This document shows, piece by piece, positions 1-8,785 of a DNA stretch of 64,000 nt. Within the stretch, counting starts at the first letter, position 1; each line of letters opens with the position of its first letter. The stretch is from JAAUTS01 sp034440395 (GTDB taxonomy: Bacteria; Verrucomicrobiota; Verrucomicrobiia; Methylacidiphilales; JAAUTS01): the NCBI GenBank assembly GCA_034440395.1, contig JAWXBW010000041.1:1-64000 (forward strand), read 5' to 3'. The notes below the pieces were generated by a model that worked only from the letters and a program-made list of their open reading frames with translations, was not told where the DNA came from and ran no database searches. The position numbers and the translations under genes are program-made.

Positions 1-2
1 AA

Positions 3-281
3 TTAAATTTAAAGAAAATCGTAGCACTTACCTCATTAGTCTTGGTCTCGTTTGCCTTAGTTGCTTGTGGAAGTAAGCTAACGAACGAAAATTTGACCAA
101 AGTAAAAAATGGTATGAGTGAAGTAGAAGTTAAAGCCATCCTCGGCAAGCCAGATAAAGTGGATAGCTCGGAAATTCTAGGACTTCGTAACGTTTCCTAT
201 CAATACACTTCTGGGAAAACGGAAGTAAGTATCACCTTCATCAACGACTCCGTCATTAGTAAGAGTGGTAACTTCCAGTAA
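3..281 (+). CDS. Lipoprotein, DUF3862/BamE-like, 5' end outside window
   Basis: The reading frame is open from base 3, so the start codon lies before the window. The visible N-terminus is a signal peptide: Lys-Lys, a hydrophobic stretch, then the lipobox L-V-A-C. The mature part of about 60 residues has the pattern 'V-K-N-G-M-S-E-x-E-V-K-A-I-L-G-K-P' followed by a Tyr/Ser-rich beta region, which is typical of small BamE/SmpA-fold or DUF3862 lipoproteins. Family membership is inferred from this pattern only. A TTG at 42 is a possible internal start, but it would remove half of the signal peptide and is unlikely. It ends 15 bases before nuoE; no functional link to complex I is evident. Confidence 0.7.
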   Translation, partial: LNLKKIVALTSLVLVSFALVACGSKLTNENLTKVKNGMSEVEVKAILGKPDKVDSSEILGLRNVSYQYTSGKTEVSITFINDSVISKSGNFQ

Positions 282-296
282 AATCGATTTAAGGAT

Positions 297-785
297 ATGG
301 CCATTACACTTCTTCCTGAGTTTGAAAATAAAATAGAAACCGCTATCACGCATTATCCTGTGTCGAAGCGGAGTGCCTCGCTGCCGCTCTTGCACTTGTG
401 GCAAGAGGAGTTTGGTCATATTTCAGATGAAGCAATCGACTGGATCGCCGCTAAATTAGATCTTCAACCCATTAATATCCTTGAGCTCGTCACGTTCTAT
501 CCCATGTTCCGGCGGCAACCTTTTGGGAAGCACCACATCCGCATTTGCCGCACTTTATCCTGTGCTCTGGGCGGATCGTATGAAACGCATGCTTGCTTTA
601 AAAAAGCGACTGGAGCAGAGGGAGACGACCATGGACCTGTCAGCAGCCCCGATGGGAAATACACTATTGAATTTGTCGAGTGTCTAGCTTCTTGCGGCAC
701 AGCTCCTGTCGTGATGATGAATGACGATTTCTACGAAGACGTAAACGAAAGCAAGATCCAAGAACTTTTACAAAAATACCAGTAA
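297..785 (+). CDS. nuoE: NADH-quinone oxidoreductase subunit E (24 kDa, thioredoxin-like [2Fe-2S])
   Basis: NuoE is part of the NADH-dehydrogenase module of complex I, on the cytoplasmic side of the membrane. The 162-residue protein has the usual helical N-terminus and then the thioredoxin-like [2Fe-2S] domain; the four ligands are visible as Cys84, Cys89 (C-R-T-L-S-C), Cys129 and Cys133 (E-C-L-A-S-C-G). An AAGG ribosome site lies just upstream of the ATG. nuoF follows after 6 bases, so the two are co-transcribed. The length is normal for the family. Confidence 0.97.
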   Translation: MAITLLPEFENKIETAITHYPVSKRSASLPLLHLWQEEFGHISDEAIDWIAAKLDLQPINILELVTFYPMFRRQPFGKHHIRICRTLSCALGGSYETHACFKKATGAEGDDHGPVSSPDGKYTIEFVECLASCGTAPVVMMNDDFYEDVNESKIQELLQKYQ

Positions 786-791
786 ACTACT

Positions 792-2141
792 ATGGCCGCA
801 CCACAACGCAGACTGATTTTTAAACATATTGATGCTCCAGGTTATACCAACGACATCGACTGCTACATCAAGCATGGCGGTTATGACGACTTAAAAAAAT
901 CCATCACGATGGAGCCTACTGCGATCAAGGATGAAGTTAAGAAATCACAACTACGTGGGCGTGGTGGTGCAGGATTTAGCTGCGGCATGAAATGGAGCTT
1001 CATCGACGCAAAGAAAGTAACTAAGCCTATTTACCTTATCTGTAACGCAGATGAGTCCGAGCCAGGCACATTTAAAGATCGGCAAATTATCCATAAAGAT
1101 CCGCACCAGTTGATCGAAGGCATGATCATTTCCTGTTTTGCGAATAGCGTGAAGTTAGCCTACCTCTATATCCGTGGAGAATTCCCCGAAGGTGCTAAGA
1201 TTCTCGAGCGTGCCATTGAAGAAGCACGGGCGAAAAATTTCATCGGCAAAAATATTCTCGGTACAGGTTACGAGTTGGAAATATATATACACCGCGGAGC
1301 AGGAGCCTATATCTGCGGTGAGGAAACGGGTTTGATCGAGTCACTTGAAGGTAAGCGCGCCTATCCTCGTATCAAGCCACCTTATTTCCCAGCCGTGCTA
1401 GGTCTCTACATGTGTCCCACTATCGTCAATAACGTGGAAACACTTTGCAACGTCAAGCACGTCATTAATATGGGCGGTGAAGCCTTCGCTAAAATCGGCA
1501 CACCGAACAATACAGGCACGCGCGTTCTCTGTGTCAGTGGCGACGTTAATAAACCTGGTTATTATGAGTTTGAGTGTGGTTCTCTGACTATGGGGGAATT
1601 AATTAATGACGTCTGCGGCGGCATCCGCAATGGACGTAAACTCAAGGCCGTGATCCCGGGAGGTTCCTCTGCTAAGGTGCTGCGTGCGGGCGAAAAATTT
1701 AAATTGAAACAAAAAGGTGCCGACGGTGCCATGGTAGATAAAGAAATTACCTTAGAAGATATTCCTGTGGACTTCGACAGCTTCGCAGCGGTCGGCACCA
1801 TGGCTGGCTCGGGCGGCGTGATCGTGATGGACGACTCACGTGATATGGTCGAGTGCTTAGCAAATATTTCTGAGTTCTATGCTCACGAGTCCTGTGGCCA
1901 ATGCACTCCCTGCCGTGAAGGCTCACTCTGGATGAAAAAAATCACCCACCGCATGGCTCACGGTCAAGCGCGTAAAGAAGACAGTGCGTTGCTAAAGAAT
2001 GTAGCAGACAACATTGCGGGTCGCACCATTTGCGCTTTCGGTGAAGCTTGCTCTTGGCCAGTGCAAAGTTTTTTGGCTAAATTCCCTGAGGAATTTCAAG
2101 CTAAGGCCAATAAAGACGAAGAACTCGTTCTAGGAAAATAA
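792..2141 (+). CDS. nuoF: NADH-quinone oxidoreductase subunit F (51 kDa, NADH/FMN/[4Fe-4S])
   Basis: NuoF binds NADH and FMN and passes electrons to the iron-sulfur chain of complex I. Visible motifs in order: the FMN/NADH glycine-rich loop G-R-G-G-A-G-F at residues 56-62, N-A-D-E-S-E-P-G-T-F at 85-94, G-A-G-A-Y-I-C-G-E-E-T, and the N3 [4Fe-4S] ligands Cys368, Cys371 and Cys374 (S-C-G-Q-C-T-P-C) with the fourth Cys near 414 (F-G-E-A-C). At 449 residues it is full length. It sits 6 bases after nuoE and 3 bases before nuoG. Confidence 0.98.
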   Translation: MAAPQRRLIFKHIDAPGYTNDIDCYIKHGGYDDLKKSITMEPTAIKDEVKKSQLRGRGGAGFSCGMKWSFIDAKKVTKPIYLICNADESEPGTFKDRQIIHKDPHQLIEGMIISCFANSVKLAYLYIRGEFPEGAKILERAIEEARAKNFIGKNILGTGYELEIYIHRGAGAYICGEETGLIESLEGKRAYPRIKPPYFPAVLGLYMCPTIVNNVETLCNVKHVINMGGEAFAKIGTPNNTGTRVLCVSGDVNKPGYYEFECGSLTMGELINDVCGGIRNGRKLKAVIPGGSSAKVLRAGEKFKLKQKGADGAMVDKEITLEDIPVDFDSFAAVGTMAGSGGVIVMDDSRDMVECLANISEFYAHESCGQCTPCREGSLWMKKITHRMAHGQARKEDSALLKNVADNIAGRTICAFGEACSWPVQSFLAKFPEEFQAKANKDEELVLGK

Positions 2142-2144
2142 GCT

Positions 2145-3866
2145 ATGACCCCGCATCCCATCAATCCCTTTAACCACGACATCCCTGCGCCTGAGACGCC
2201 CATGGTAAACGTTAATTTTAACGGCTCGTGGATTCAGATTCCCAAAGGTACTAACGTCGTTGAAGTCACTCGCCAGCAAGATAGTTTTCTTCCCCACTAC
2301 TGCTACCATCCTAAGCTTTCTATTTCAGGGAATTGCCGCATGTGCCTTTTTGAAATGGGAACTCCTAGGATGGATGCCGAACGTAAACCCGTCGTCGGTG
2401 CCGATGGTAATCCTGAGATTGCATGGATTCCGCGTCCCCAAATCGGTTGTGCCACCACCGTAACAGAAGGGATGGGGATTCGCACCGAATCTCCTATGGC
2501 CGTGGAATGTCGTAAAGGCGTCATGGAATTTCTCTTAATCAATCACCCTCTCGATTGCCCGATCTGTGATCAAGCGGGAGAATGTAAGCTGCAAGAATTC
2601 TCTACAGAATACGGGAACGGCTACAGTCGTTTTGTTGAAAATAAAGTGAAGAAACCTAAGAACGTGGATCTGGGTAAAAACATCGTGCTCGATGATGAGC
2701 GTTGCATTCTCTGCTCTCGCTGCGTCCGCTTTGCCAAGGAAGTCGTCCAAGACGACGTGCTCGGCTTCGTCCAACGTGGCAGCCTTAACACACTTACCGC
2801 CCACCCAGGTAAACGCTTCGATAACCCTTATTCCCTTAACACCGTGGACATTTGTCCTGTAGGTGCTCTAACCAGCAAAGACTTCCGCTTTAAGATGCGG
2901 GTGTGGTTCTTAAAAGAAACTAAGAGTATCTCCACATGGGATGGCACAGGCAGCAACATTATCATCGGTTCGCGTGAAAATAAAATCTACCGTATTACTC
3001 CCCGTGAAAATGAAGAAGTAAACTCCTGCTGGATGCCAGACGAAGCCCGCTTCGAGTTTCATGCTTGCCAAGATGAAAAACGTTTCCAGCAACCCCTCGC
3101 TAAAGTGAAGGATGACTTCTTCCCTTCATCGTGGACAGACATCCTTCCTCGCGTCGCTCAAGAGCTAACAAAATACAAGGGTTCTGAGATCGCCATCCTC
3201 GCCTCCGCTAAGCAGACTAATGAAGAACTCTTCCTCCTCCGCTCTCTCGCACATACACTCGGTGTGACCCTAATGGATATTAAACCACGCGTGCAGGAAG
3301 GGGATCGCTTTCTCATCTCACAGGACGGTAACCCTAACAGTCAAGGTGCTGAACTTCTCGGTGTTTCCCAAAAGGGTAAAAAACTCCCAGAGATCGCTGA
3401 AGGAATAGATTCAGGAAAAATTAAAGCCCTCATCTCCATCACAGAAGATGCCGTGGACTGCGGTATCAATGAAGCAGCCTTAAAAAAACTATCTTTTCAC
3501 GTTCACATTGGAACCCAACCGAATAAAGCTAACCAAAACGCCGCCTTCATTCTGGCTTCCGCTGGATTCGGTGAAACGCGTGGATCCATGATTAATGTCA
3601 AAGGACGCCTCCAACGACTAAATAAAGCTATCGCCTGTCCAGGTCACGCTCAGGAAGATTGGGAAATTTTACGTGATTTAAAGTCTGCCGTCGGCGGTGG
3701 TAATGGGTTGCACACGATCGAAGATGTCTTCCGTGCCATGTCCCAAACCGTTCCTTCCTTAGCCGGCTTGAGCTTAAGTAAGATTGGTGATTTAGGGCTG
3801 CAACTCAATGGCACCGTTTCTATACTCTCGCCACGTGAAATTAAACCTGTCAGTGTAACAGCTTAA
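2145..3866 (+). CDS. nuoG: NADH-quinone oxidoreductase subunit G, short form
   Basis: NuoG carries several iron-sulfur clusters of the complex I peripheral arm. The ferredoxin-like [2Fe-2S] ligands are Cys53, Cys64, Cys67 and Cys102. Next comes the His-Cys [4Fe-4S] site His134, Cys138, Cys141 and Cys147, then the second [4Fe-4S] site Cys187, Cys190, Cys193 and Cys237. The following molybdopterin-oxidoreductase-like region is short, giving 573 residues against about 700-900 in many bacteria. All ligands of the N-terminal clusters are present, so the subunit should be active. nuoH follows after 3 bases. Confidence 0.96.
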   Translation: MTPHPINPFNHDIPAPETPMVNVNFNGSWIQIPKGTNVVEVTRQQDSFLPHYCYHPKLSISGNCRMCLFEMGTPRMDAERKPVVGADGNPEIAWIPRPQIGCATTVTEGMGIRTESPMAVECRKGVMEFLLINHPLDCPICDQAGECKLQEFSTEYGNGYSRFVENKVKKPKNVDLGKNIVLDDERCILCSRCVRFAKEVVQDDVLGFVQRGSLNTLTAHPGKRFDNPYSLNTVDICPVGALTSKDFRFKMRVWFLKETKSISTWDGTGSNIIIGSRENKIYRITPRENEEVNSCWMPDEARFEFHACQDEKRFQQPLAKVKDDFFPSSWTDILPRVAQELTKYKGSEIAILASAKQTNEELFLLRSLAHTLGVTLMDIKPRVQEGDRFLISQDGNPNSQGAELLGVSQKGKKLPEIAEGIDSGKIKALISITEDAVDCGINEAALKKLSFHVHIGTQPNKANQNAAFILASAGFGETRGSMINVKGRLQRLNKAIACPGHAQEDWEILRDLKSAVGGGNGLHTIEDVFRAMSQTVPSLAGLSLSKIGDLGLQLNGTVSILSPREIKPVSVTA

Positions 3867-3869
3867 GTT

Positions 3870-5135
3870 ATGATCATTGATGGACCGACGGTAGTATTTA
3901 TTTTCATGAGCCTGCTCAAGTGTGGAGCCGTGGTCGGCGTCATGCTCGGCTTAGTTGCTTACAGCGTCGTGGCGGAACGTCGTTACAGTGCGTGGTTCCA
4001 AGATCGGATCGGCCCGAACCGGGTAGGCTTACCGCTTGGCGGTATGACTATCGGCGGATTCAGAGTTCCCCTCCTGCGCCTCTTCGGTTTATTTCAACCC
4101 GTAGCCGATGGTTTAAAATTCTTACTCAAAGAGGAAATCACCCCTGGACACGTGACTAAACCATATTTCTACATGGCTCCCGTCTTAGCCATGGTTCCAG
4201 CTCTCCTGACCGCTGCCGTAGTTCCCTTCGGCTCCGTTATCAACCTCGAGCCCATCGCTCGTTGGGTAAGCAACGCTTTTTCCCTCTCTTTAGATGCTGC
4301 CACGCTCGCAGCGTTTAATAGTCCAGCCGTCATCGCCGATCTTAATATCGGTGTGCTTTTCGTTTTCGCCATTGTCTCTATCAGCGTCTATGGGATTGTC
4401 ATCGCTGGATGGTCCTCCAATTCTAAATATCCTTTCCTCGGCAGCATCCGCTCCTCGGCTCAGATGATTTCCTACGAAATCGCAATGGGATTGTCCGTGG
4501 TTCCCGTTTTCCTAGTCATTGGAAATTTAAACCTTCAGGAAATTATCGCCTACCAATCCCAGCATGGATGGTTAGCTCTAGCCTTCATCGCTCAACCTAG
4601 TAACTGGACCTTAGAAAGTTTCATGCTCTGGCCTTTTCTCGCCCTTTCCTTTGTCATCTTCCTTGTCGCCGCATTTGCGGAGACCAATCGTTTACCCTTT
4701 GATTTGCCAGAGTGCGAAACAGAACTCATCGGTGGCTACCACACAGAATACGGAGCTTTTAAATTTGCCCTCTTTTTCCTCGGAGAATATGCTGCCATGC
4801 TCGTCACGTCCTGCATCATGGTCACCTTATTTTTCGGCGGCTGGGCTTTACCACTCCCATGGTTTAACGGTTTAGCTATTCCCGCCGATTGGCACTTCCT
4901 CGGAGGACTAGCCGGTCAAGCTGCGCCTACCTGGTTCTGGCTCGTTCACATCGGAGTCTTCCTTTCGAAGATGGCCTTCTTTATCTTTTTCTTCATTTGG
5001 GTGCGTTGGACATTCCCTCGTTTCCGTTACGATCAATTGATGGATCTAGGCTGGAAATTTTTCATCCCCGTGGCCTTGGCTAACGTCGTCATCGTGGCCT
5101 TCATCGTGGCTTACTTTCAGCTCAATAAAGCCTAA
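3870..5135 (+). CDS. nuoH: NADH-quinone oxidoreductase subunit H (membrane, quinone site)
   Basis: NuoH is the membrane subunit that joins the two arms of complex I and forms much of the quinone chamber. Family signatures are present: D-R-I-G-P-N-R-V-G near residue 45, P-V-A-D-G-L-K-F near 73, and the A-E-T-N-R-L-P-F-D-L-P-E segment. Several hydrophobic helices are evident. At 421 residues it is longer than the common 320-350, with extra sequence between helices. It is the last nuo gene here: the next genes run elsewhere, so nuoI-N are not linked on this side. Confidence 0.97.
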   Translation: MIIDGPTVVFIFMSLLKCGAVVGVMLGLVAYSVVAERRYSAWFQDRIGPNRVGLPLGGMTIGGFRVPLLRLFGLFQPVADGLKFLLKEEITPGHVTKPYFYMAPVLAMVPALLTAAVVPFGSVINLEPIARWVSNAFSLSLDAATLAAFNSPAVIADLNIGVLFVFAIVSISVYGIVIAGWSSNSKYPFLGSIRSSAQMISYEIAMGLSVVPVFLVIGNLNLQEIIAYQSQHGWLALAFIAQPSNWTLESFMLWPFLALSFVIFLVAAFAETNRLPFDLPECETELIGGYHTEYGAFKFALFFLGEYAAMLVTSCIMVTLFFGGWALPLPWFNGLAIPADWHFLGGLAGQAAPTWFWLVHIGVFLSKMAFFIFFFIWVRWTFPRFRYDQLMDLGWKFFIPVALANVVIVAFIVAYFQLNKA

Positions 5136-5160
5136 GTACAACTGCTAGGTAAACATTAGT

Positions 5161-5334
5161 TCAACTTTTTTTTAGGCCAGTCGGCCACTTGGCTGCTTTA
5201 CAAAGAACCTTTGAGCTATTAGCTACCCGCGCACATTTCCGACAGTAAAAGGTGGGCTTCTGCACTAATTCAAATAACTCCACAGCATGCTTTTCAATAT
5301 CCACCTTAGACCAATCACACAGCGTTTTCCCCAT
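5161..5334 (-). CDS. Small Cys-rich protein, possible metal-binding knuckle
   Basis: The frame runs further upstream, but the ATG at 5334 is chosen because the earlier part overlaps the start of the divergent Dps-like gene; an ATG at 5373 is an alternative. The 57-residue product has an amphipathic first half and then Cys31-x2-Cys34-x10-Cys45 followed by a Lys-rich tail, a pattern like small zinc or iron-sulfur knuckles. I recall similar short proteins with a 'Y-x-C-x-K-C-x-R-V-A' core in several phyla, but that cannot be checked here. It lies 25 bases after nuoH on the opposite strand. No clear ribosome site is visible. Function unknown. Confidence 0.5.
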   Translation of the reverse strand: MGKTLCDWSKVDIEKHAVELFELVQKPTFYCRKCARVANSSKVLCKAAKWPTGLKKS

Positions 5335-5386
5335 AGAACTAATCAACCACGAGATAATAATAGCGCAAGCCATCTTAAGTGCTACA

Positions 5387-5869
5387 ATGATGACCATGTC
5401 GATCTTAACTAAAAATTCTGCCAAGGAAACCGCTGTCCACGTAGGTTTAAAACTAGTCCTAGCTGATTCCTACGCTTTGATGGGACAAACCCACTTAGCC
5501 CACTGGAATGTTGAAGGCTCTCACTTCTTTTCGCTTCATACAGCTTTTCAAAGTCAGTATGAAGAATTATTCCTCGCTATTGATGAGCTGGCCGAACGCT
5601 TACGTGCCTTGGATGTTCTCGCTCCGGGTGGTTTAGCCACTTTAGCCAAAGCTTCTAGCATTGAAGAAATGGCGATTGAAGCAGCACCTGCAAAGGACTT
5701 TGTTGCCCACCTCGCTGGTTCTCATGAAATCGTTTTAGCCAATATTATCGAGCTACGTGAAGCAGCGGGGGTTGCCGGTGATCTAGCCACCCAAGATCTC
5801 GCCATCAAAAGAGCCCAAGTCCATACCAAAACGCTCTGGATGCTGAAAAGTTTTCTGAAAAATTTATAA
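5387..5869 (+). CDS. Dps-like / ferritin-like DNA-protection protein
   Basis: This is a four-helix ferritin-like protein of about 160 residues. The Dps signature is clear: L-A-H-W-N-V-E-G-S-H-F-F-S-L-H, then Y-E-E-L and a D-E-L-A-E-R ferroxidase motif with the conserved His, Asp and Glu residues. Proteins of this family oxidise and store iron, removing H2O2 and often shielding DNA. Three in-frame ATGs lie together (5387, 5390, 5396); 5387 best matches the spacing from a weak TAAG site, but 5396 is equally plausible. The gene is divergent from the small Cys protein, only about 50 bases apart, so both promoters must lie in or near that gap. Confidence 0.85.
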   Translation: MMTMSILTKNSAKETAVHVGLKLVLADSYALMGQTHLAHWNVEGSHFFSLHTAFQSQYEELFLAIDELAERLRALDVLAPGGLATLAKASSIEEMAIEAAPAKDFVAHLAGSHEIVLANIIELREAAGVAGDLATQDLAIKRAQVHTKTLWMLKSFLKNL

Positions 5870-5949
5870 TAAACATGAGCACGCCTTAAAAAATTGTTTA
5901 GTTTTCGTCTTGCACTTGCGAGTAGGTCTCACTCTGCTACGGTAAAAGG

Positions 5950-6387
5950 ATGCAGAACCTTAAATCAATTCCTGTCTTCGAATTTACTGTTGTCCCATCC
6001 TGGTGTTCTGATGCGGCTAGGATTGTGGAAGAGTTACTGTCACAAGCGGCTCCCTGCCATTATGACTGCTTGCTAGATTTACGCCACGCGCTACTGGGCA
6101 CGGTAAATTGGGAACAAACCTTGGACTTATTTTTAGTCTGTCGCCAAAATCTTGAACTCCACCATTATTTGCCGCTCTATCGTTTGCGTAGTCTTTTGAC
6201 CAACCGCCTAACGTTTGAAGTTTCGGGTGAAATAGATCAGTCTAAGAAAATGAGTCTGCGAAAATTACTACGCCTGAATTATCGTTCCGTCTCAGCGCTT
6301 CGTTCAGCTTTTGATCGTGAATCTTTTGAGCATCAACTCAATTTCACTTCGTGTAATAAGCCAGCCTTCCGCATTGTCGAAGTTTAA
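5950..6387 (+). CDS. Hypothetical protein
   Basis: The 145-residue product has no signal peptide and no membrane segment. It begins with a beta-rich stretch, and the middle has the pattern 'Y-D-C-L-L-D-L-R-H-A', which faintly recalls STAS/SpoIIAA-like folds, but I do not recognise the family. The C-terminal part is basic. The start is taken at ATG 5950, preceded by GGTAAAAGG. Its stop overlaps the stop of the convergent MECR-like gene by 4 bases. Confidence 0.55.
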   Translation: MQNLKSIPVFEFTVVPSWCSDAARIVEELLSQAAPCHYDCLLDLRHALLGTVNWEQTLDLFLVCRQNLELHHYLPLYRLRSLLTNRLTFEVSGEIDQSKKMSLRKLLRLNYRSVSALRSAFDRESFEHQLNFTSCNKPAFRIVEV

Positions 6388-7367
6388 AGTTGCAGCAAGA
6401 TTTTACCGCGTCGCTTTTCGCCTTGCACAGCCGTGATGGCCTGAAGCACCTCACTGAGTGGGTAGGTTGCGGCGATAGGTATTTTCAATCTACCTTGCTG
6501 CTCTAATGCCGCTAACGAATCGAACATACGGTAAACTTCTTCACGTTTAGCGTTCTTGTACCAACGGCTAATCCAGTAGCCATGAAAAGAGATATCTTTA
6601 AAAATTAGCAGACCATTTCCTAGGCGTAAGGGCTGCTTGGACATAGCTCCATAGGTAACGATCTTCGCAGAAGGGGCGGCAACTTTACAAAGGAGGTTGA
6701 CACTATCGCCCCCTACAGCGTTAAGAGCGAGTCGTGGCGGATAAGCACCTACGAGATCACGGATTAAGGCCACAGAATCTGGAGTGTCGAGAAAAACGGC
6801 ATCAGCTCCTAATTCTTTTAATTCAGGAAAAAGATCAGTGCGCCGCACAAGATTGACTGTTCTTAGTCCCAGAGCATGGGCTATTTGAATGACGGATCGG
6901 CCCACAGCGGAATTAGCGGAATTTTGGATGACCCATTCGCCTGGCTCCAGTTGAAAAAAATCATGTAATAAGCGCCAGGCCGTACTGGGATTAACGTAGA
7001 GCATGGCGGCCTGTTCAGGTTTAAGGGTGGCAGGCAGCTTCAAGCAGTCAGCACCAGAGCAAACAACCCATTGCTGCCACGAGCCCGTTCCGCTTGGGGG
7101 CAGGACGAGTTGGCCTAGCTGTAGATCTGTGACTTTCTCTCCAAGATGTTCAATGCGCGCCACGCCTTCATTCCCAGCAATGGCGGGAAGAGAGGGCTTG
7201 GTGCCATAAGTTCCCTCTATCAGATTAATGTCGGAAGGATTGATCGGGGCAAAAAGCATCCTGAGGAGGACGTCTTGTGGGGTTAAATCGGGAACGGCTA
7301 GGCTGACTACTTTGAGCACGGAACTAGGAGCTCCATACTCTGAAAAAAGGGCAGCCAGGTTATTCAA
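6384..7367 (-). CDS. MECR/ETR1-like 2-enoyl reductase or quinone oxidoreductase (MDR family)
   Basis: This is a 327-residue medium-chain dehydrogenase/reductase. The N-terminal GroES-like part has N-P-S-D-I-N-L-I-E-G-x-Y-G and the nucleotide-binding part has N-S-A-N-S-A-V-G-R, both as in mitochondrial-type trans-2-enoyl thioester reductases (MECR/ETR1), which reduce enoyl-ACP or enoyl-CoA with NADPH. No zinc-site cysteines are seen, as expected for that subfamily. Its ATG overlaps the end of the glutaredoxin-like gene by 4 bases, so the two form one operon. A quinone oxidoreductase role is the alternative. Confidence 0.8.
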   Translation of the reverse strand: MNNLAALFSEYGAPSSVLKVVSLAVPDLTPQDVLLRMLFAPINPSDINLIEGTYGTKPSLPAIAGNEGVARIEHLGEKVTDLQLGQLVLPPSGTGSWQQWVVCSGADCLKLPATLKPEQAAMLYVNPSTAWRLLHDFFQLEPGEWVIQNSANSAVGRSVIQIAHALGLRTVNLVRRTDLFPELKELGADAVFLDTPDSVALIRDLVGAYPPRLALNAVGGDSVNLLCKVAAPSAKIVTYGAMSKQPLRLGNGLLIFKDISFHGYWISRWYKNAKREEVYRMFDSLAALEQQGRLKIPIAATYPLSEVLQAITAVQGEKRRGKILLQL

Positions 7368-7615
7368 TAAACCCCAAGTTTTTTCAGAAAAGTAATTAAT
7401 TCGGTTTCGCCAAAATCAGCGAGAATTTCTCCATCCCAGTCCAGCGTGGGAGCCTTACTCTGGCCAGAGATAGCTTCCATCTCTTTCATCGCTTGCGCGT
7501 CATTTGAAACGATAATTTTCTCAAAGGAGATAGAATGTTTATCAAGACAATCAATGGCTTCTTCGCACCAAGGACAGTTTGTTTTAACGTAAAGCTTCGG
7601 TAATAGTGGAGACAT
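7364..7615 (-). CDS. Glutaredoxin-like protein
   Basis: The product is about 83 residues with the thioredoxin fold. The redox motif C-P-W-C lies close to the N-terminus (V-K-T-N-C-P-W-C-E-E-A) and a cis-proline segment A-P-T-L-D-W follows. It likely reduces disulfides or glutathione mixed disulfides in the cytoplasm. The frame is open to 7660, but the ATG at 7615 begins directly at the first beta strand and matches family length. It is translationally coupled to the MECR-like gene through an ATGA overlap. Confidence 0.85.
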   Translation of the reverse strand: MSPLLPKLYVKTNCPWCEEAIDCLDKHSISFEKIIVSNDAQAMKEMEAISGQSKAPTLDWDGEILADFGETELITFLKKLGVY

Positions 7616-7771
7616 TAAAAGAATTGTGGCAATTCGCAGGCTCTTGGCAAGTTTTGCCACAATTTATTAGCTAAAGAATTTTACCCCTCCATATTTAATG
7701 TGCGCTTTTTTTGGGGTTGATCCCTTAAATGTTCTTGCGTGTCGTTATTTGTAAACTAGATCGCGTCGGAC

Positions 7772-8785
7772 ATGACAGACGTAATTTTTTCCCTTGGGCT
7801 GACTATTGGTGGTTTTATCTAGGTTTTGTTGGATTTATTTTGGCTATGTTAGCCTTAGACCTAGGAGTATTTCATCGCGAGGCACATGTCGTTACCTTCA
7901 AAAAAATAGGCAATTTGGAGCGCCATTTGGGTAACCTTAGCTCTACTCTTTAACTTAGGATTTTATTTCTATGCCGATTGGAAGTTTACTCAAGACCCTC
8001 GACCTCTCGCCATTTCAGGTTTTGATGCCGCAGAAGTTTCTAAACAAGTCGGCTTAGAATTCCTCACTGGTTACGTGGTGGAAAAGGCCTTAGCCGTTGA
8101 TAATATTTTTGTCTTCGTCATTATCTTCTCTTTCTTTGCCATTCCGCCTAAGTATCAACACTGGGTTCTTTTCTATGGAATTTTAGGGGTTCTCTTCTTT
8201 CGCAGTATTTTCATCGCAGCAGGTAGTATCCTTATGCAATACGATTGGCTGGTTATCGTGTATGGGGTGTTCCTAATCGCTACCGGTATTAAGATTTTAT
8301 TCGCCCCAGAAAAGCCGCTGGATCCAGAAAAGAATATAGTTATTCGTTTATTGAAAAAATATTTACCCGTCACTCCAGACTTTCACGGGCAGTGTTTTTT
8401 TCGTTAAAATTGGAACTAAATGGTTTGTAACACCGCTCTTATCGCTTTGGTTTTTATTGAAATTTCTGACATCGTTTTTGCAGTTGATTCTGTGCCTGCT
8501 ATTTTTGCTATAACCAAAGAGCCGCTTATTGTTTTCATGTCGAATGTCTTTGCCATCCTAGGATTAAGAGCCATGTATTTTATGTTGGCGGGTGTGGTGC
8601 ATAAATTCCGCTATCTTAAATACGGCTTAGGCTTAGTGCTCGTGTTTGTTGGCTTAAAAATGGTCTGGCTCAATGAGGCGTTCGGAGGGAAATTCCCCAT
8701 AGGGTGGTCTCTTGGAATCATTACGTTACTCATTGGTGGTTCCATAGGATTTTCCCTTTGGAAGGCTCGATCCGAAAAAGCTTAA
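7772..8785 (+). pseudogene. TerC-family integral membrane protein, frame broken at several points
   Basis: Joined across frames, this stretch encodes a nearly complete TerC-family membrane protein (metal/tellurium-resistance family, Mn export in some members). Conserved pieces are L-D-L-G-V-F-H-R, G-Y-V-V-E-K-A-L-A-V-D-N, D-I-V-F-A-V-D-S-V-P-A-I and the last helices. The frame changes: a probable one-base loss near 7815; one extra base at 7909-7910 (GG where one G restores 'I-A-I-W-S-A-I-W-V'); one extra T in the 7-T run at 8395-8401, giving a TAA at 8405; and one lost base near 8436. The protein sequence between breaks is well kept, so decay is recent or the breaks are sequence errors. Its stop overlaps the convergent amidohydrolase stop. 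Confidence 0.75.

Noticed and set aside
7661..7728. Manganese (yybP-ykoY) riboswitch before the TerC-like gene
   Set aside because: TerC genes are often under this riboswitch, but the short leader lacks its conserved loops.
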